Shown piece after piece: positions 1-10,112 of a stretch of 64,000 nt of DNA. The stretch is from Schistocephalus solidus. Taxonomy: Eukaryota > Platyhelminthes > Cestoda > Diphyllobothriidea > Diphyllobothriidae. How positions within the stretch are numbered: position 1 is the stretch's first letter; the number at the start of each line of letters is the position of its first letter. The stretch covers positions 154,088 through 218,087 of the forward strand of contig WEDG01003319.1 of NCBI GenBank assembly GCA_017591395.1. Direction: 5' to 3'. The notes below the pieces were generated by a model, which was not told the DNA's origin, searched no databases, and saw only the letters and a program-made list of their open reading frames with translations. The position numbers and the translations under genes were made by a program.

Positions 1-159
1 ATTTAAGAAAAAGTTTTCGCTAATAAAACAACTCCATGAAATCCATATTTAGCAATATTTTCTAAAGAGACCATTAAATTTTCGCGACCAATTAACGCCA
101 AAGCGGAAGACCACCTATGTATTCTTTGTTAAATAGCTGGCCGCATGAAAGGTAACTGA

Positions 160-275
160 AATGTCAACTTGCCCTGGTGGTGTGCCACCAGGGGCTGGAT
201 ATGATTGGCTGATGACGGCTACTAAACCAGAAGTGGCCATTCTAGTCTCATTTGTCTTTGCAGGCAATTTTCAGT
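160..275 (+). repeat. SINE-1 body fragment (5' tRNA part missing)
   Basis: The stretch from the short palindrome CCCTGGTGG/CCACCAGGG onward contains the block TGGCTGATGACGGCTA followed by ACCAGAAGTGGCCATTC and GTCTTTGCAGG. The same order of blocks is found at 8,862-9,015 (minus), 33,268-33,412 (minus), 47,247-47,400 (plus) and 48,706-48,850 (plus). There it follows a tRNA-like head with A and B boxes; here the head is absent or unrecognisable. The palindrome matches the GGTGGTGCACCACC hairpin of the 8.9 kb copy. Non-coding; an open frame crossing it is incidental. Confidence 0.65.
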
Positions 276-317
276 TGCCTATAATACTAGCAACTTTAAG
301 GCTGCTGACAAGGCTCG

Positions 318-530
318 AGACTGAGTCCCTACCACGCTCTTTCTTCCCTGGCCTATCTGAGCTTGGTGTCAGGAAAGAGTCGACAAGACCAGAGGCGGGA
401 CCGGTCGCAGGGTTTAACAGCGCCTGCCACGCACTCCTGGTCCGCGCCTAATGGACTGGAGCCGAGAACTTAACAGAGAATCCGGTGCATGTGGAAGTGA
501 ATATGCAGAAGGAGGCGACAGAGAGGGTAC
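318..530 (-). repeat. R-family dispersed repeat, partial copy
   Basis: Read on the minus strand this contains the family hallmark CCCGCCTCTGGTCTTGTCGA followed by CTCTTTCCTGACACC and a GGGAAGAAAGAG purine block. The same order occurs in the fuller copies at 34,416-34,735, 48,985-49,312 and 58,385-58,762. The family has no long frame and no tRNA-like boxes that I can see. Its class (SINE, LINE tail or other) is not known to me. Confidence 0.6.
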
Positions 531-1225
531 GGTGGTACCGGAGATTACAAAGATGTTTTAGATTCATTGACGGCCGTTGACTTCTAATGAAGCTCAACAC
601 CTGTGATCACAGCCAACCCGTAAACCTTCTTCTTTATGGATGGGAAATTATATCGGTTGCTGGTTGGAGTTTTAAACGACAGATGCAAGCTACGGATACC
701 AGTTAGCCCCAGGTCAAAATATATTTGATGGAATTTTTTTACTAAATTTAAACTTTCTTTGGAATTGGTATGATTTGACCACTTAATTAGTTTATTGGGT
801 GTTTTGAGTAAGCCTTTGCAAGTTTTCCGCTCACATTACTGACCATCAGCTTTTGTTCTTACTCACCTTAGGAAATCACGTGTAGAACAGCGGCTGTCCC
901 TCTGAGATTTAATAGGTTTGTTCAAAATAAATTTAATATTTGAACATGAAGTTAGAGGTCAATATTCAATTCATTTGCTGCGGGTCTTAAGGCAGAATTC
1001 ACTCACTTCATGATGATTACCATAATTTACGAAAACGACTAGCATAACCAGATTCAAAACTTCCTCCGCCAGAGAAGCGAGCATTTAAGAACCTTCGACT
1101 CTCCTTGTGATAATGAGGTGGTTCTATCTCTTTCTCAAGGAACAACTTGTAGGATCTCACCGTACACCATCTTAAGTAGTTAGCACTTTTGGGGCGATTG
1201 TATAGCTGAAGTTTTCAAACTGGAG
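531..1225. other. No recognisable feature
   Basis: Mixed-composition sequence with stops in all frames. No RNA gene, tandem array or match to the other repeat families of this window was seen. Confidence 0.5.
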
Positions 1226-1258
1226 TGTCTAACAGAAAGCACACCGGGAAGGCTGGGA

Positions 1259-1331
1259 TCGACTGACGAGCTGAACCCCTTACAGCTGTGTCACCGAATG
1301 GTAGAATATCGGTGAAACACGCGTATCTGGG
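1259..1331 (+). ncRNA. Decayed hammerhead-ribozyme motif in a degenerate retrozyme-like repeat
   Basis: The catalytic blocks are in order: CTGACGA at 1263-1269, GAAA at 1314-1317, and an AUC cleavage triplet ending at 1327. Directly after the first block GCTGA (1270-1274) can pair with TCGGT (1309-1313) using wobble pairs, at the exact stem II position. The surrounding ~120 bp resembles the minus strand of the repeats at 47,431-47,578 and 47,785-47,933, sharing GCTGAACCCC, GTGTCAC, GAAACACG and CTGGGCT-TTAGCT-like blocks. Stem III has a C/A mismatch and stem I a G/G mismatch, so activity is doubtful. Other copies have GCCGA/UCGGC for stem II, so the helix has changed while staying pairable. 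Confidence 0.55.
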
Positions 1332-1345
1332 CTGTTAGCTTATAA

Positions 1346-2655
1346 CTGTGCTGTCAGTATGGTTAACCATACTCCTTGCTACCAGTTAGCAGGTTATGAC
1401 TAGCACACGATTAGCCCACTGTAGCTGACAGAGTTTTGCTCGAATATTCAGTACAACATTCAGACCGAGTCCACAAAGCTTAACTCTGACTGATTTACTC
1501 TATAGTATCGATTAATTTCCAAGGAAATTAAAAATCTGAAATTGAGCCCCTTTGTCAAATTCGTAAAAATAGAGCCGTCGGTCCCTTGTGAGACCGTCAG
1601 CATCGTGCGATCGATTAATGGCCTGTCCTTCAGTAATGATGGGTTTTATATTGAACACTCGGACGCGATTATGCCTATGTGTACTAACATGATTTTCTTA
1701 GCATATCAGAACAGATGGTTCCGTACGAATGCCAAGCAGTTTCGAAAATTTATCTTCTGCTAACGAGGAAAGTTCAACATAAAACTTACGCGAAAGGTTC
1801 CATCCAAAATGCTGGACATGCTATTTTTAGACGGTCTGGTTGTAGGTTTCCATTTAGTAAACCCAGTAGGGAGGTGTGTATATGTACGAGCAATTTGACA
1901 CCTCAAGTGCACACTTTTTAACCATGTCCGGATGCCAATTTGCAAGTTGGTTTATTTTGTCCGTAAAGTTGCACGATGCACACACTGCTGACATAATTTG
2001 ACCTTGTCGGTGACACGATTTTATGGGCTCTTTTGGCAAAACGTTAGTAACGCCATCAGCTGAAGTCATTTATGTGGTAACAAACAGAACCTTCCGATAT
2101 ATCTTAATATCTGACCGATCTGTAAAGATTTCCACCGTTTTACCCCTGACTGGAATAATGGTTAAGAGGGGGAAGAAGACAATCAGGCATTTCAAACAGG
2201 CACCTGGCCTGCTTGATAAAGAACGAAATATGGACACAGAGGTGACTGCCAAGTATTTTTGAAATGCCTTCTTTTTGTCAGATAAAAATTCCGATAAGAG
2301 GGGAGTTGGGCTACGATGGTACCACGTTGCCTTATGAGCTCTGTTTACACGAAGAAGAAAATGAGGGTAAACAAGGTGGTGACCTGCAGTAACATCTTAG
2401 AATTTCAAGGTGGTGACCTTCATCAAAATCTTAGAATTTCAATTGGTCAATGCAGTCATCTGTACCCAGACGCATGAAGTAAATGGTAAAAGCAACGTGA
2501 TTTCATCGAATATTTTCGAGTGAAAATATCCTTAGTTCCGTTTAGTATAATATACAGCAACTGCAGTTACTCGGAATACTTTAAATCGGAATTGTTTATG
2601 TATCTCTCACCCACCTATCACAAGACCGTTGAATAAGAACTCCCACGTATTAGAG
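1346..2655. other. No recognisable feature
   Basis: Several overlapping frames of 60-80 codons on both strands but none resembles a known family. I see no splice-bounded exon pattern, RNA gene or tandem repeat that can be defended. Confidence 0.45.
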
Positions 2656-2810
2656 GAAGGTTAATTATTCTGATATCTTAACCCTCACACTAGTATCTAC
2701 CGTATCCATACGCTTAACCTCTAATATGAAGCCAAACTCTAGCCTTAGCCTTAATCCTAATTTTTCTCGAATCTAGCCCAAAGTCACCTTATATTATGGG
2801 CGAGTTCTGT
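2656..2810 (+). repeat. Telomere-like repeat element, copy T1
   Basis: Degenerate CCCTAA-like units (TTAACCCTC, GCTTAACCTC, GCCTTAGCCTTAATCCTAA) end at a boundary TCGAATCTAGCCCAAAG followed by ATTATGGGC. Copies T2 (3.4 kb), T3 (7.9 kb, inverted) and T4 (36.9 kb, inverted) have the same kind of boundary, for instance AATTTAGCGCAAG then TATTGTGGGC in T2. The left end is unclear. Confidence 0.6.
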
Positions 2811-2929
2811 TCGCATGTCCGGCTGGGGGGGACATGAACAATAATTGTCCACTTTTTGTCCGAAGGCAGAGCACATTTTAAAGAAGAAAAAACTACCGTC
2901 GGTCCCGCAGCAAGTGCAACCAGTCACTA

Positions 2930-3160
2930 CGAGCACTGCGTACTCCAACCTACCTCCAATATCGGTAATGGACGTACATTTGCAGTATAATAAACTATCC
3001 AGAGAGATAAGTCAGAGTCATTTTTTGATCAACCCTGAAAGATGTACTAACATGGCACCAGATGCTCACGCGTCAGAAGCACGTCGACTGGTCCATTCAA
3101 GGACGCCACTGAATTTATTTAGCTCGATGATCATGTGGCACACGTGAGGGCTGGTCACCG
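2930..3160 (+). repeat. Dispersed repeat family E, copy 1
   Basis: Shares TACTCCAACC-TACCTCC, AATATCGG-AATGGA and TAAACTATCCAGAGAGAT with 5,538-5,610. Both copies end in a GACGCC...TGGCAC-CGTGAGGG stretch. The second copy is about 50 bp shorter inside. No coding signal. Confidence 0.6.
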
Positions 3161-3424
3161 CTACAATTCACTTTTCATAATGGCCCATTTTCCATTTAAA
3201 ATAGGACGCTCTGGCGAAGTTTTAACCACTTTATCGACAGGGCAATCCCACTGAAATTTCAATTTGTGCTTCTTCTCTCGGTCGTTAGAAAATGGATTCT
3301 TTGTAGATGCCTTGCCCACAGCAGAAAAAAGAATTTCCTCTGGTTTTCACTCTTGAAGATGACTGACATTCACAATAATCACGCGAGTCATTTGCTGCCC
3401 ACTTAAAATAAGTGGCCCTACAGT

Positions 3425-3710
3425 AAATTTCAGGAAGGGTAAATATACCAGTGCCTTAACGCTAACATTTAGCCCAACATAAAACAGAACCGTCACCTTA
3501 ATCTTAACACTAGTCCTATCCCAGTCCTAAACCCTAAAGGTACCAAGATAATAACCTTAACTCTTCGCCTAATCATAACCCTAACTACAACTCTGAGTTT
3601 AGCCTCAATCTTAAATTAAACCCTAAAATTAACCTTTACCCTCACCCTAATGCTAAACATAAATTGCGCGGAATTTAGCGCAAGACCACATGTATTGTGG
3701 GCCGTTATTT
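3425..3710 (+). repeat. Telomere-like repeat element, copy T2
   Basis: Left flank CAGGAAGGGTAAATATACC contains the palindrome GGTAAATATACC. About 190 bp of degenerate CCCTAA-like units follow (TTAACGCTAAC, CCTAAACCCTAAAGG, ATAACCCTAACTAC). The right flank is AATTTAGCGCAAGACC then TGTATTGTGGGC. Both flanks recur in copies T3-T5. Flatworm telomeres are TTAGGG, but the units are too diverged for a recent telomere fragment. Confidence 0.7.
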
Positions 3711-4174
3711 GTCTCGTGTCCTGTTTAGGCGGTCATGCAAGACATCCCTACCAACAACCCCACCACCAAAACCGCCACCGAGGACTGATATGGAAAATTA
3801 ACAGACTGAAATTTCACATGGTTCCATGGTCCCCATAAGATACAGAAAACCGAGAACGCCTTCCGACCAATTGACTCGCTTCGAATAGAGTCCGCATTCT
3901 GTTTCTTTTAAAAAATTGAAGTTGCCTGATCGTGGGGTCATAAAAACTGTCCAATTAACAGAAGCGAACTAAAACATGCTGGAATTTAGTCAATTGACGA
4001 AATTATGTAATTCAGTGCCCCTCTCCTCCTTATGCCCGGAAGTCAAATGCCTGCAGTCAAAATGATCATTGCCGATTGCGTTCTTTGAGATGATTCGAAG
4101 GAAGTTAATTTTCTGCTTGCATTTGCACCTGTTTAGCAGGCATCTTTGGAATAATAAAATAAGTCATTCGAACA
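3711..4174. other. No recognisable feature
   Basis: Short anonymous stretch between the telomere-like copy T2 and a SINE-2 copy. Confidence 0.45.
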
Positions 4175-4315
4175 AACTGTGAAAAACACAGTGACAGCGG
4201 TAGTATTCGAGCCCATGAAAGCAAAGGCAAGGCTTGAAGATAGCAAAGGCTCTAACCATATGAACTAGGAAACCGCACGAGGAGTCAAGATTTTAATCAA
4301 ATTTGAGTCATAATA
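4175..4315 (-). repeat. SINE-2 (tRNA-like head), diverged copy
   Basis: On the minus strand GACTCCTCGTGCGGTTTCC precedes an A-box-like GTTCATATGGTTAGAGCC and then CCTTGCC, ATGGGCTCGAAT (B-box-like). The order matches 14,205-14,340, which has CGGCTCCTGAGCAGGACC, GGTTCAGGTAGTTAGAGC, CCTTGCC, GGATTCGAATC. The fold is too damaged to be a working tRNA. Confidence 0.5.
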
Positions 4316-5425
4316 CCCGCCCAGCCTACTGCAATGCATGAAATCCACCATGTTTCAGTCGGTTTAAGTTTCCATGGCATCACGAATCAGTGCGACCCTT
4401 TTCCTGTGACATATAGGCCCATTTCCAGCTGTCGTTGTACAGTCGGTGGCACAGTCCCCGATACCAAATTCAACTGGATCTGGCGGTCACCCCGAATCTT
4501 GTTGAACCGCATTCATCAACCTTTTCTGTCACAACTAAGGCAATAATATCCACTTGAATACGTGTTCGAAGATTGGACGTCAGGAAAAAATAATTTTTCT
4601 AATCGACACAGGGTAGCCGGTGTCCCGTATTTTACCATAAAAATAAGGAAACTCAAATTAGCCGTAGAGTTTCACTTTCAAGGCACTGCTCATCGGTAGT
4701 ATTCAACAAAGGCACTATTTCTCAAAATCCGCTGCAGGTCATCAGCGTATGAGGAGCATTTTTCGAAACCCAAAATGGGATAATTTGACTGTGACGTTAT
4801 AAACTCGGAAATTTGTCTACTGGTAAACCTCGTGGTGAGACGACTGTCACTTTCTTGGTCGGCAGAAAAAATTGTTTTTTTGTCATACCTGGTACAGAGG
4901 AATCAATTTAACCAAGGCACTCACCCTGTCAGACATAAAACCATCCAGAATGAAATGCATACTATCTGCAATATGCAGTTTTCTAACAAATCTATAGTCC
5001 TCACATTAGTATTATATAGGTCAAATCTGCTGGAGATAATGATTGATTGATCAAGAGTAACTTGGGCTTCCGCAAAAGCATACATTCCCAATTAAGGTCA
5101 CAGACGACAAGTATTAACCTATCCCAAATCCTAAGATACCGGACGGATAATTCAAACATTAAAAATGGCACGAAATTCATGATACAATACTTCGAGCTCT
5201 CTAAATTACCTGACCAAATATTAATTTACCTGGTACTGGCGTGCGTCTGGGATCATAACTAAGCTGACCGCTCCCGTGGCATGTTAAAATTTCAAATAAG
5301 GTTCAAATAAATCGAGCAAAATGCGTTCATCGTCTACCGACTTATTTTAGCTGTGGAGACGGGGAAAGGACCTTCAGAATGCAGCTAAGGACCATGAAAA
5401 GTTCGGCCGACCGTGTTCATCACAG
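4316..5425. other. No recognisable feature
   Basis: AT-rich anonymous sequence. Three consecutive plus-strand frames of about 70 codons (4,334-5,262) have no recognisable motif and are probably incidental. Confidence 0.45.
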
Positions 5426-5705
5426 CATGTCACTCGTAGGCACGGTGACTTGGGTGCCAGCTGCCACACTATCTACGCTATCCCTCACCTGAGTCCGGTG
5501 GGAAAACCAATTCACGATAACCCAGAGTTTAGATGAGTCACGCCAACCCACCCCCAATATCGGGAATGGATGTACTTTGAGGTATATTAAACTATCCAGA
5601 GAGATCAGCGTCATTCATTTACTGACGTGACATTGTAGCATTTTGGGGACGCCGATGAAGTGATTTACCTCGGTATTCATGCGGCACGTGTGAGGGTCTT
5701 GAGTG
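5426..5705 (+). repeat. Dispersed repeat family E, copy 2
   Basis: The left half (CCCTCACCTGAGTCCGGTGG, then CGATAACCCAGAGTTTAGATG) matches 8,350-8,420 (CCTCACCTGAGCCCGTTGGG, then AATGACCCAGAGTCGGGATG). The right half matches 2,930-3,160. This copy therefore joins the two partial copies into one family of at least 280 bp. Confidence 0.6.
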
Positions 5706-7239
5706 GCTGGTGCAACACCACAAACAGATTTTAATAATTAACCATCATTGTTAATGTTGTTCGAGAGCAATCTCCAGCACACTAGAGGTGTTTTGTCAGT
5801 TACCTGTGCGCCTCTACCGTTGTGTTCCGATGAACGACGACTGCAGGCGTTCGGTCGCAAAGTAAATGCTTACGAAAATACTTGCGGTTAAGTTATTTAA
5901 GATAAAAGTTTCTAACGTAGGTCTGTGCATCCACATCGCGTGAGACTGTTTTTGGTGATGCAGAACCTGCCTCCTGCCTGCCAAACAAACACACTCATGA
6001 CAAATTAAATTTTTGTAGCAACATCGCGGTATCCTCGGCTAGACATCCATATTAGCATTGTTGACTCGAATAACTAGGTGAACATATTTCACGTTACTTT
6101 CCCAGATTTATAGAACTGCTATCGACTGCTCGTTAGACAGTTCCAACTATTTTGTAACTCAGCAATATTGGTGCTCTTTCAGACGTAAGCGTGACGTGAA
6201 TACCCACCGGGATTAATTTATTGCAACATGAATGTCCAAAAACTGAAAATTTGAGCTACATTAACATTTATGGCCTTGTTTTAAAAAGGTTCCGTTCCCT
6301 TTCCGAAATTTACTACTTTAAAGTTTTCATTTCAAAGAAAAAACCTCGTTGCTGTACCTGCAAGTTTTCATTCAATAAACGAACTTAAGCTGAAGTGGGT
6401 CACCGAGCTTTTGTGTCATATTACTTTCCTGTCAGGTTTAAATTAGCAGTGATAGAAACGTTTGGTTTACCTGCGATGAAAAATTAAAAGAGAGCAGACT
6501 TTATGACTGTGTACGGTGGCATGTGGAACGCCTAAAAACGGCATTTTAAAGTCTCAAACAGAATTTCAGCTTTAAAAACGAACAGGCATTGACAGGGACC
6601 TCGCAATAATCCGCATGCAATGACATGCTTGTATCCCGCTGAAAAATGAGAAGGTAGCTTTCGAAATTGGCATTCGCAAGAACAAGTATTTTAGCCGTAG
6701 ACATCTACAGGTCATTAATTGCAGTAAAAGGATACCGACTATTGACACTTAAACATCTGGTGTGAAATAGCTCGTATCCTAACCTGATCGGTGGAAGAAC
6801 TTCCATTATAATATATCAATTGGAACCAACAGGAACACGGGTCCGTAACTCAATGGTAGAAACCGGACTTAATAACGCTCGAGGAACGAAGAGCCTGGCC
6901 TGTCACTTCGAGACCAGTTTTACTTGCGTGCGCTACATTTCTGCTCCCACGAAAGAAGAACTTCTACAAAGTTAATTCACAAGATGGCTGACAGACTTGA
7001 TGTGAAAACGCAGTTCCGAGTATTATTAAACCTCAACAAAAATATAATCATTCGGCTCCCAGGTTTGCCACCAACTTTGGCAGCTGAAAACGTTTTAAAA
7101 ATACCCAATAACTCTTATCTTGTTCATCTATAACTGTGCAAGCCACCTGTGATAGCTGTTTTGATTTTGCTATAGGAGGCGTTGCAAAGTTACCGCCAAA
7201 GCAAGGGCAATGGAACGACCACATCTTTCTCATACGGAA
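5706..7239. other. No firm feature; weak tRNA-like trace at 6,838-6,915
   Basis: Mostly AT-rich and non-coding. At 6,838-6,915 a GGTCCGTAACTCAATGGTAG block resembles the A-box region of the SINE-1 head (GGCTCAATGGTAG at 47,254), but no matching B box or SINE body follows. The trace is too weak for a separate entry. Confidence 0.4.
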
Positions 7240-7904
7240 CTAAGACAGAGACTGGTGAGGTAGGATGGGTTGAAAACAAGGAATTACCCATGTCCAAAGC
7301 CAGTGAAGGAGATCTAATGAGTGATCTTCACCATCGCTGAAGACTTTAAAGAGTTTACAGACCAGTGGCAGCAATTTTTTCAACCAAACAGAGAGCCAGC
7401 TTTGTTCCAGCTCGCTTGCCCTTATGAGGTGTGATCGTGTAACAGAGCCGTCGGGAGTGTTCCCAACCGTGGTGGAAGTGGCGGTGATTTTGATGGTGAT
7501 GGTGGTGCTGGTGGTAGTGGTGGTGATGGTGGTGGTGTTCACATTCCGTGTGGGACTAGTGGTATTGATGTTTGACGTGGTGGAGGTTGACGACGGAGCC
7601 TCAGGGCTTGTTCGCCACTGGTGATAGTCAGTGACGTCGTAAGGGATCGCGGTAGTGGGAGTGGAAGACAGGAGGATGGGCCGCGAATGTACGAGGAGAC
7701 CTTTCCATGCGAAAGATGCTTATTAGTTTCGTGTATCTAATGGAAGTGTGGCCTGTTGGAATGCTTGTTCCGCGAGATTTCAGACATGTGCAACTTTTCT
7801 TTGGCCTCGCCAGCGCCGGTCCATTTGCCTTGTATATTTTTGCTCTATTCGTAAGTTTAGTTATATGACCGCCTTGGCAGGATATAAGCTCAGGAACCAC
7901 CGCT
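7240..7904 (-). pseudogene. Possible LINE ORF2 C-terminal remnant
   Basis: The minus-strand frame from 7,900 to 7,628 contains a motif of the form TK-T-RAKIYKAN-PALARPKK. This resembles the basic tail that follows the RT in the cestode LINE type represented at 59,480-60,800, judged from memory. Downstream on the same strand the sequence becomes threonine-rich because of an (ACC)-like tract (7,446-7,545), consistent with the low-complexity C-terminal region of such proteins. I could not trace the zinc-finger part expected at the end. Stops and a frame change separate the pieces. Alternative: a chance frame next to a microsatellite. Confidence 0.3.
7470..7545 (+). repeat. Imperfect (GGT/GAT)n microsatellite
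   Basis: Runs of GGT, GAT and GGTGGT units across 76 bp. Its reverse complement gives the threonine-rich reading of the possible LINE remnant that encloses it. Confidence 0.85.
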
Positions 7905-8152
7905 AATGCAGGTGGCTTTGGGCCAAATTTCAGATAAATTAGGTTTTGGTTTAAGGTTAGGGTTAAGTTTGGTTCGTTTTAACGCCAGGGTCGGCGGTAG
8001 AGTTAGGGTTGAGATTAGGATGAAGGAAAATTATGTTATTAACAGTGCTATTAGATTTTAGGGCAGGGTTAAGATAAGGGCAACGGTGTAGGTTTATGCG
8101 AGTTCCAGTGTAAGGGTCACAGCACTGGAATATTTACTCTTCCCGGCACAGG
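7905..8152 (-). repeat. Telomere-like repeat element, copy T3
   Basis: The plus strand reads GGTTTAAGGTTAGGGTTAAG, AGAGTTAGGGTTGAG and GGGCAGGGTTAAG. On the minus strand the element begins GGGAAGAGTAAATATTCCAG (compare CAGGAAGGGTAAATATACC in T2) and ends AAATTTGGCCCAAAGCC (compare T1). It therefore has both family boundaries in inverted orientation. Confidence 0.7.
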
Positions 8153-8264
8153 ACTGCCTTTCCATGTCCAGTTTAGAGAGCCATACAAGTCACCCTTGCT
8201 CTCCAGGCCTCATGCACACGCATACACAACAACCATGCTCAGTGGTTGGAAATAATATTGACGA

Positions 8265-8455
8265 AACGAGGCTCGAATAATAAGGCCTGGCTTGTTTGCG
8301 CCAAAAGAAGATAACTGCACGCCTGGGACCCGGTGTTTGAACCCAGCTGTGGTTTCCTCACCTGAGCCCGTTGGGAAGACGAGGCTGAAATGACCCAGAG
8401 TCGGGATGGGTCACCGTGTTTAACAGTGCTAAATAGTCCTTTTGTGCGTTTCACG
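8265..8455 (+). repeat. Dispersed repeat family E, copy 3 (left half)
   Basis: Contains CTGGCTTGTTTGCGCCAAAA and ACTGCACGCCTG...TTGAACCCAGCT, shared with 10,038-10,112. It also contains CCTCACCTGAGCCCGTTGGG...ACCCAGAGTCGGGATG, shared with 5,480-5,540. Confidence 0.6.
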
Positions 8456-8861
8456 CACGCCTGATTCGCACACCATTTATTAACTTTTCAAAAGAATAAG
8501 GGATCAGCTCAGAGCCCATTTGAGTGAGACAGCCACAAAAGCCACGCAGTCTCACTATCTATCCTGCAAGGATGGCCTACTTTGCAGTTTGCAGTTCACT
8601 GTCTGAGCCAGTCCGTCATCCACTGTGGAGATTTGATGCAAGTGTCTGGCGGGCGTGAGCCTGCGCCTATGGGGCCACTATCCACCCCTCATATATGACA
8701 TCTGCAATAAGTATGCAGCCTCATTTTCACCTGATGGCTACAGTTATGGTCCAGCTAACCTACACGGGACCCATTGTGGTGGTTAAGTATCCGAACATGC
8801 AAATGACAATCCGGGCCGTTGAAATGCGGGTGAAAATAGGTCCGATGAATATTGTCGGCAA
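8456..8861. other. No recognisable feature
   Basis: Anonymous sequence of fairly even composition between repeat family E and a SINE-1 copy. Confidence 0.4.
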
Positions 8862-9015
8862 AGACGACTGAGACTGGAATGGCCGTTTCTGGTTTATTAG
8901 CCATCGTCAGTCAATCATACCCGACCCCGAGTGGTGCACCACCCGAAGATCGAACCCGCGACCCGTTGAACAGAAATGAAACGCTCTAACCATTGAGCCA
9001 GGGGCCCGTTGGGTT
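8862..9015 (-). mobile_element. SINE-1, near-complete copy
   Basis: Minus strand: A-box region TGGCTCAATGGTTAGAGCG, then B-box region GGGTTCGATC, then a GGTGGTGCACCACC hairpin. The body follows as GGGTATGATTGACTGACGAT, ATAAACCAGAAACGGCCATT and GTCGTCTTTGCCGAC. The head resembles a tRNA with D-arm and T-arm promoter boxes, but the acceptor stem does not pair. Such tRNA-headed elements are transcribed by RNA polymerase III and moved by LINE proteins. The partner LINE is unknown. Confidence 0.75.
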
Positions 9016-10037
9016 GCCGGTTTACATCGGAAATATTGACTGCATTTGTTGACGAGCGCTTGCCGACCACTAACGGCACTCACTCGTCCCTATCTGCCTA
9101 GAGGCTTACCCTCCAGCCCCGCCAGCAGTCGCACAGCGGCTAGTAATATTTTGACTTGTAGTAATAGTGGTAATAATAATATTAATAGTAAAAGTGCGGC
9201 TGCCTGCAGGGCTCAAGAGTGAGCCTCAAGGCAGAACGGGACGAGAGCGTTTCGGTAGCGATCGGTAAGTGTTCATCAACGAATGCAGAAAATATGTCTT
9301 GCAGTAAGCAGTTCTTAAGAAATAGATAGTGGAAATCTATGAATTCGAGAGAGTGTAAATAAATGTCTCAATGATGCAGGCCTCCTCTTTTCAAGTCAGG
9401 CCGAGCTCCCTGCCCTAGCAGCAGACAACGGCAAGAATCATGGCTGTGAGACATTGCTTAGGTCAGCCGCTAAACCAGCCTTCCTCCCGTTTACCTGACT
9501 TTGCACAAATACGTCATGGAAGGTAAAAACCAAGAAGAAATAATACTACGAGTGCAACCATCTCGCCAACCACATATCGTTTGAGACAAGGAGAACGAGG
9601 GGATGCCAAGTACGACCGAACGAAGATCCAAGATCTCGCTTACAGTCAACACAACTCTCCATACTATGATGCAGCTGAATTTATGGCCCAAAGGCATTAT
9701 TAGGTAAGCTATATTACTTGAAACCTTAGATAACAAACCACTCTGTATAGTTATTATAATAGAATATTCGGTATCCCAGAGAAGGCGTACGTCAACTCGA
9801 AATTAAAAGCACAATTAGGTTTAGCCCGGTACTCTACGGTAGATACCCACAATCAAAACAAAACGCCTGACCTTAGAAAAAGAAAACGTGCGAATGCTAG
9901 CGTAGGTCACAAACGGGCAGAAGAAAAATTTAACAATACGGGTGATCTGCAGTTTCAAGGCCAAAATAGATCTGAATAAACAAAGTAGTCCAGTTCAGAT
10001 GGGCAAGAGGAAAAAAATAGGGAAAGACATTCACGAC
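9016..10037. other. No gene seen; short (TAA)n tract
   Basis: An imperfect TAA/TAG tract lies at about 9,157-9,197. The rest is anonymous. A minus-strand frame of 81 codons (9,491-9,736) has no recognisable motif. Confidence 0.45.
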
Positions 10038-10112
10038 TGGCTTGTTTGCGTCAAAAGTAGATCATAACCCAACTGCACGCCTGAACTCGGATTTTGAACC
10101 CAGCTTCTTGGG
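10038..10112 (+). repeat. Dispersed repeat family E, short fragment
   Basis: CTGGCTTGTTTGCGTCAAAA, CAACTGCACGCCTGAAC and TTTTGAACCCAGCTTC match 8,289-8,350 in order. Confidence 0.55.
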
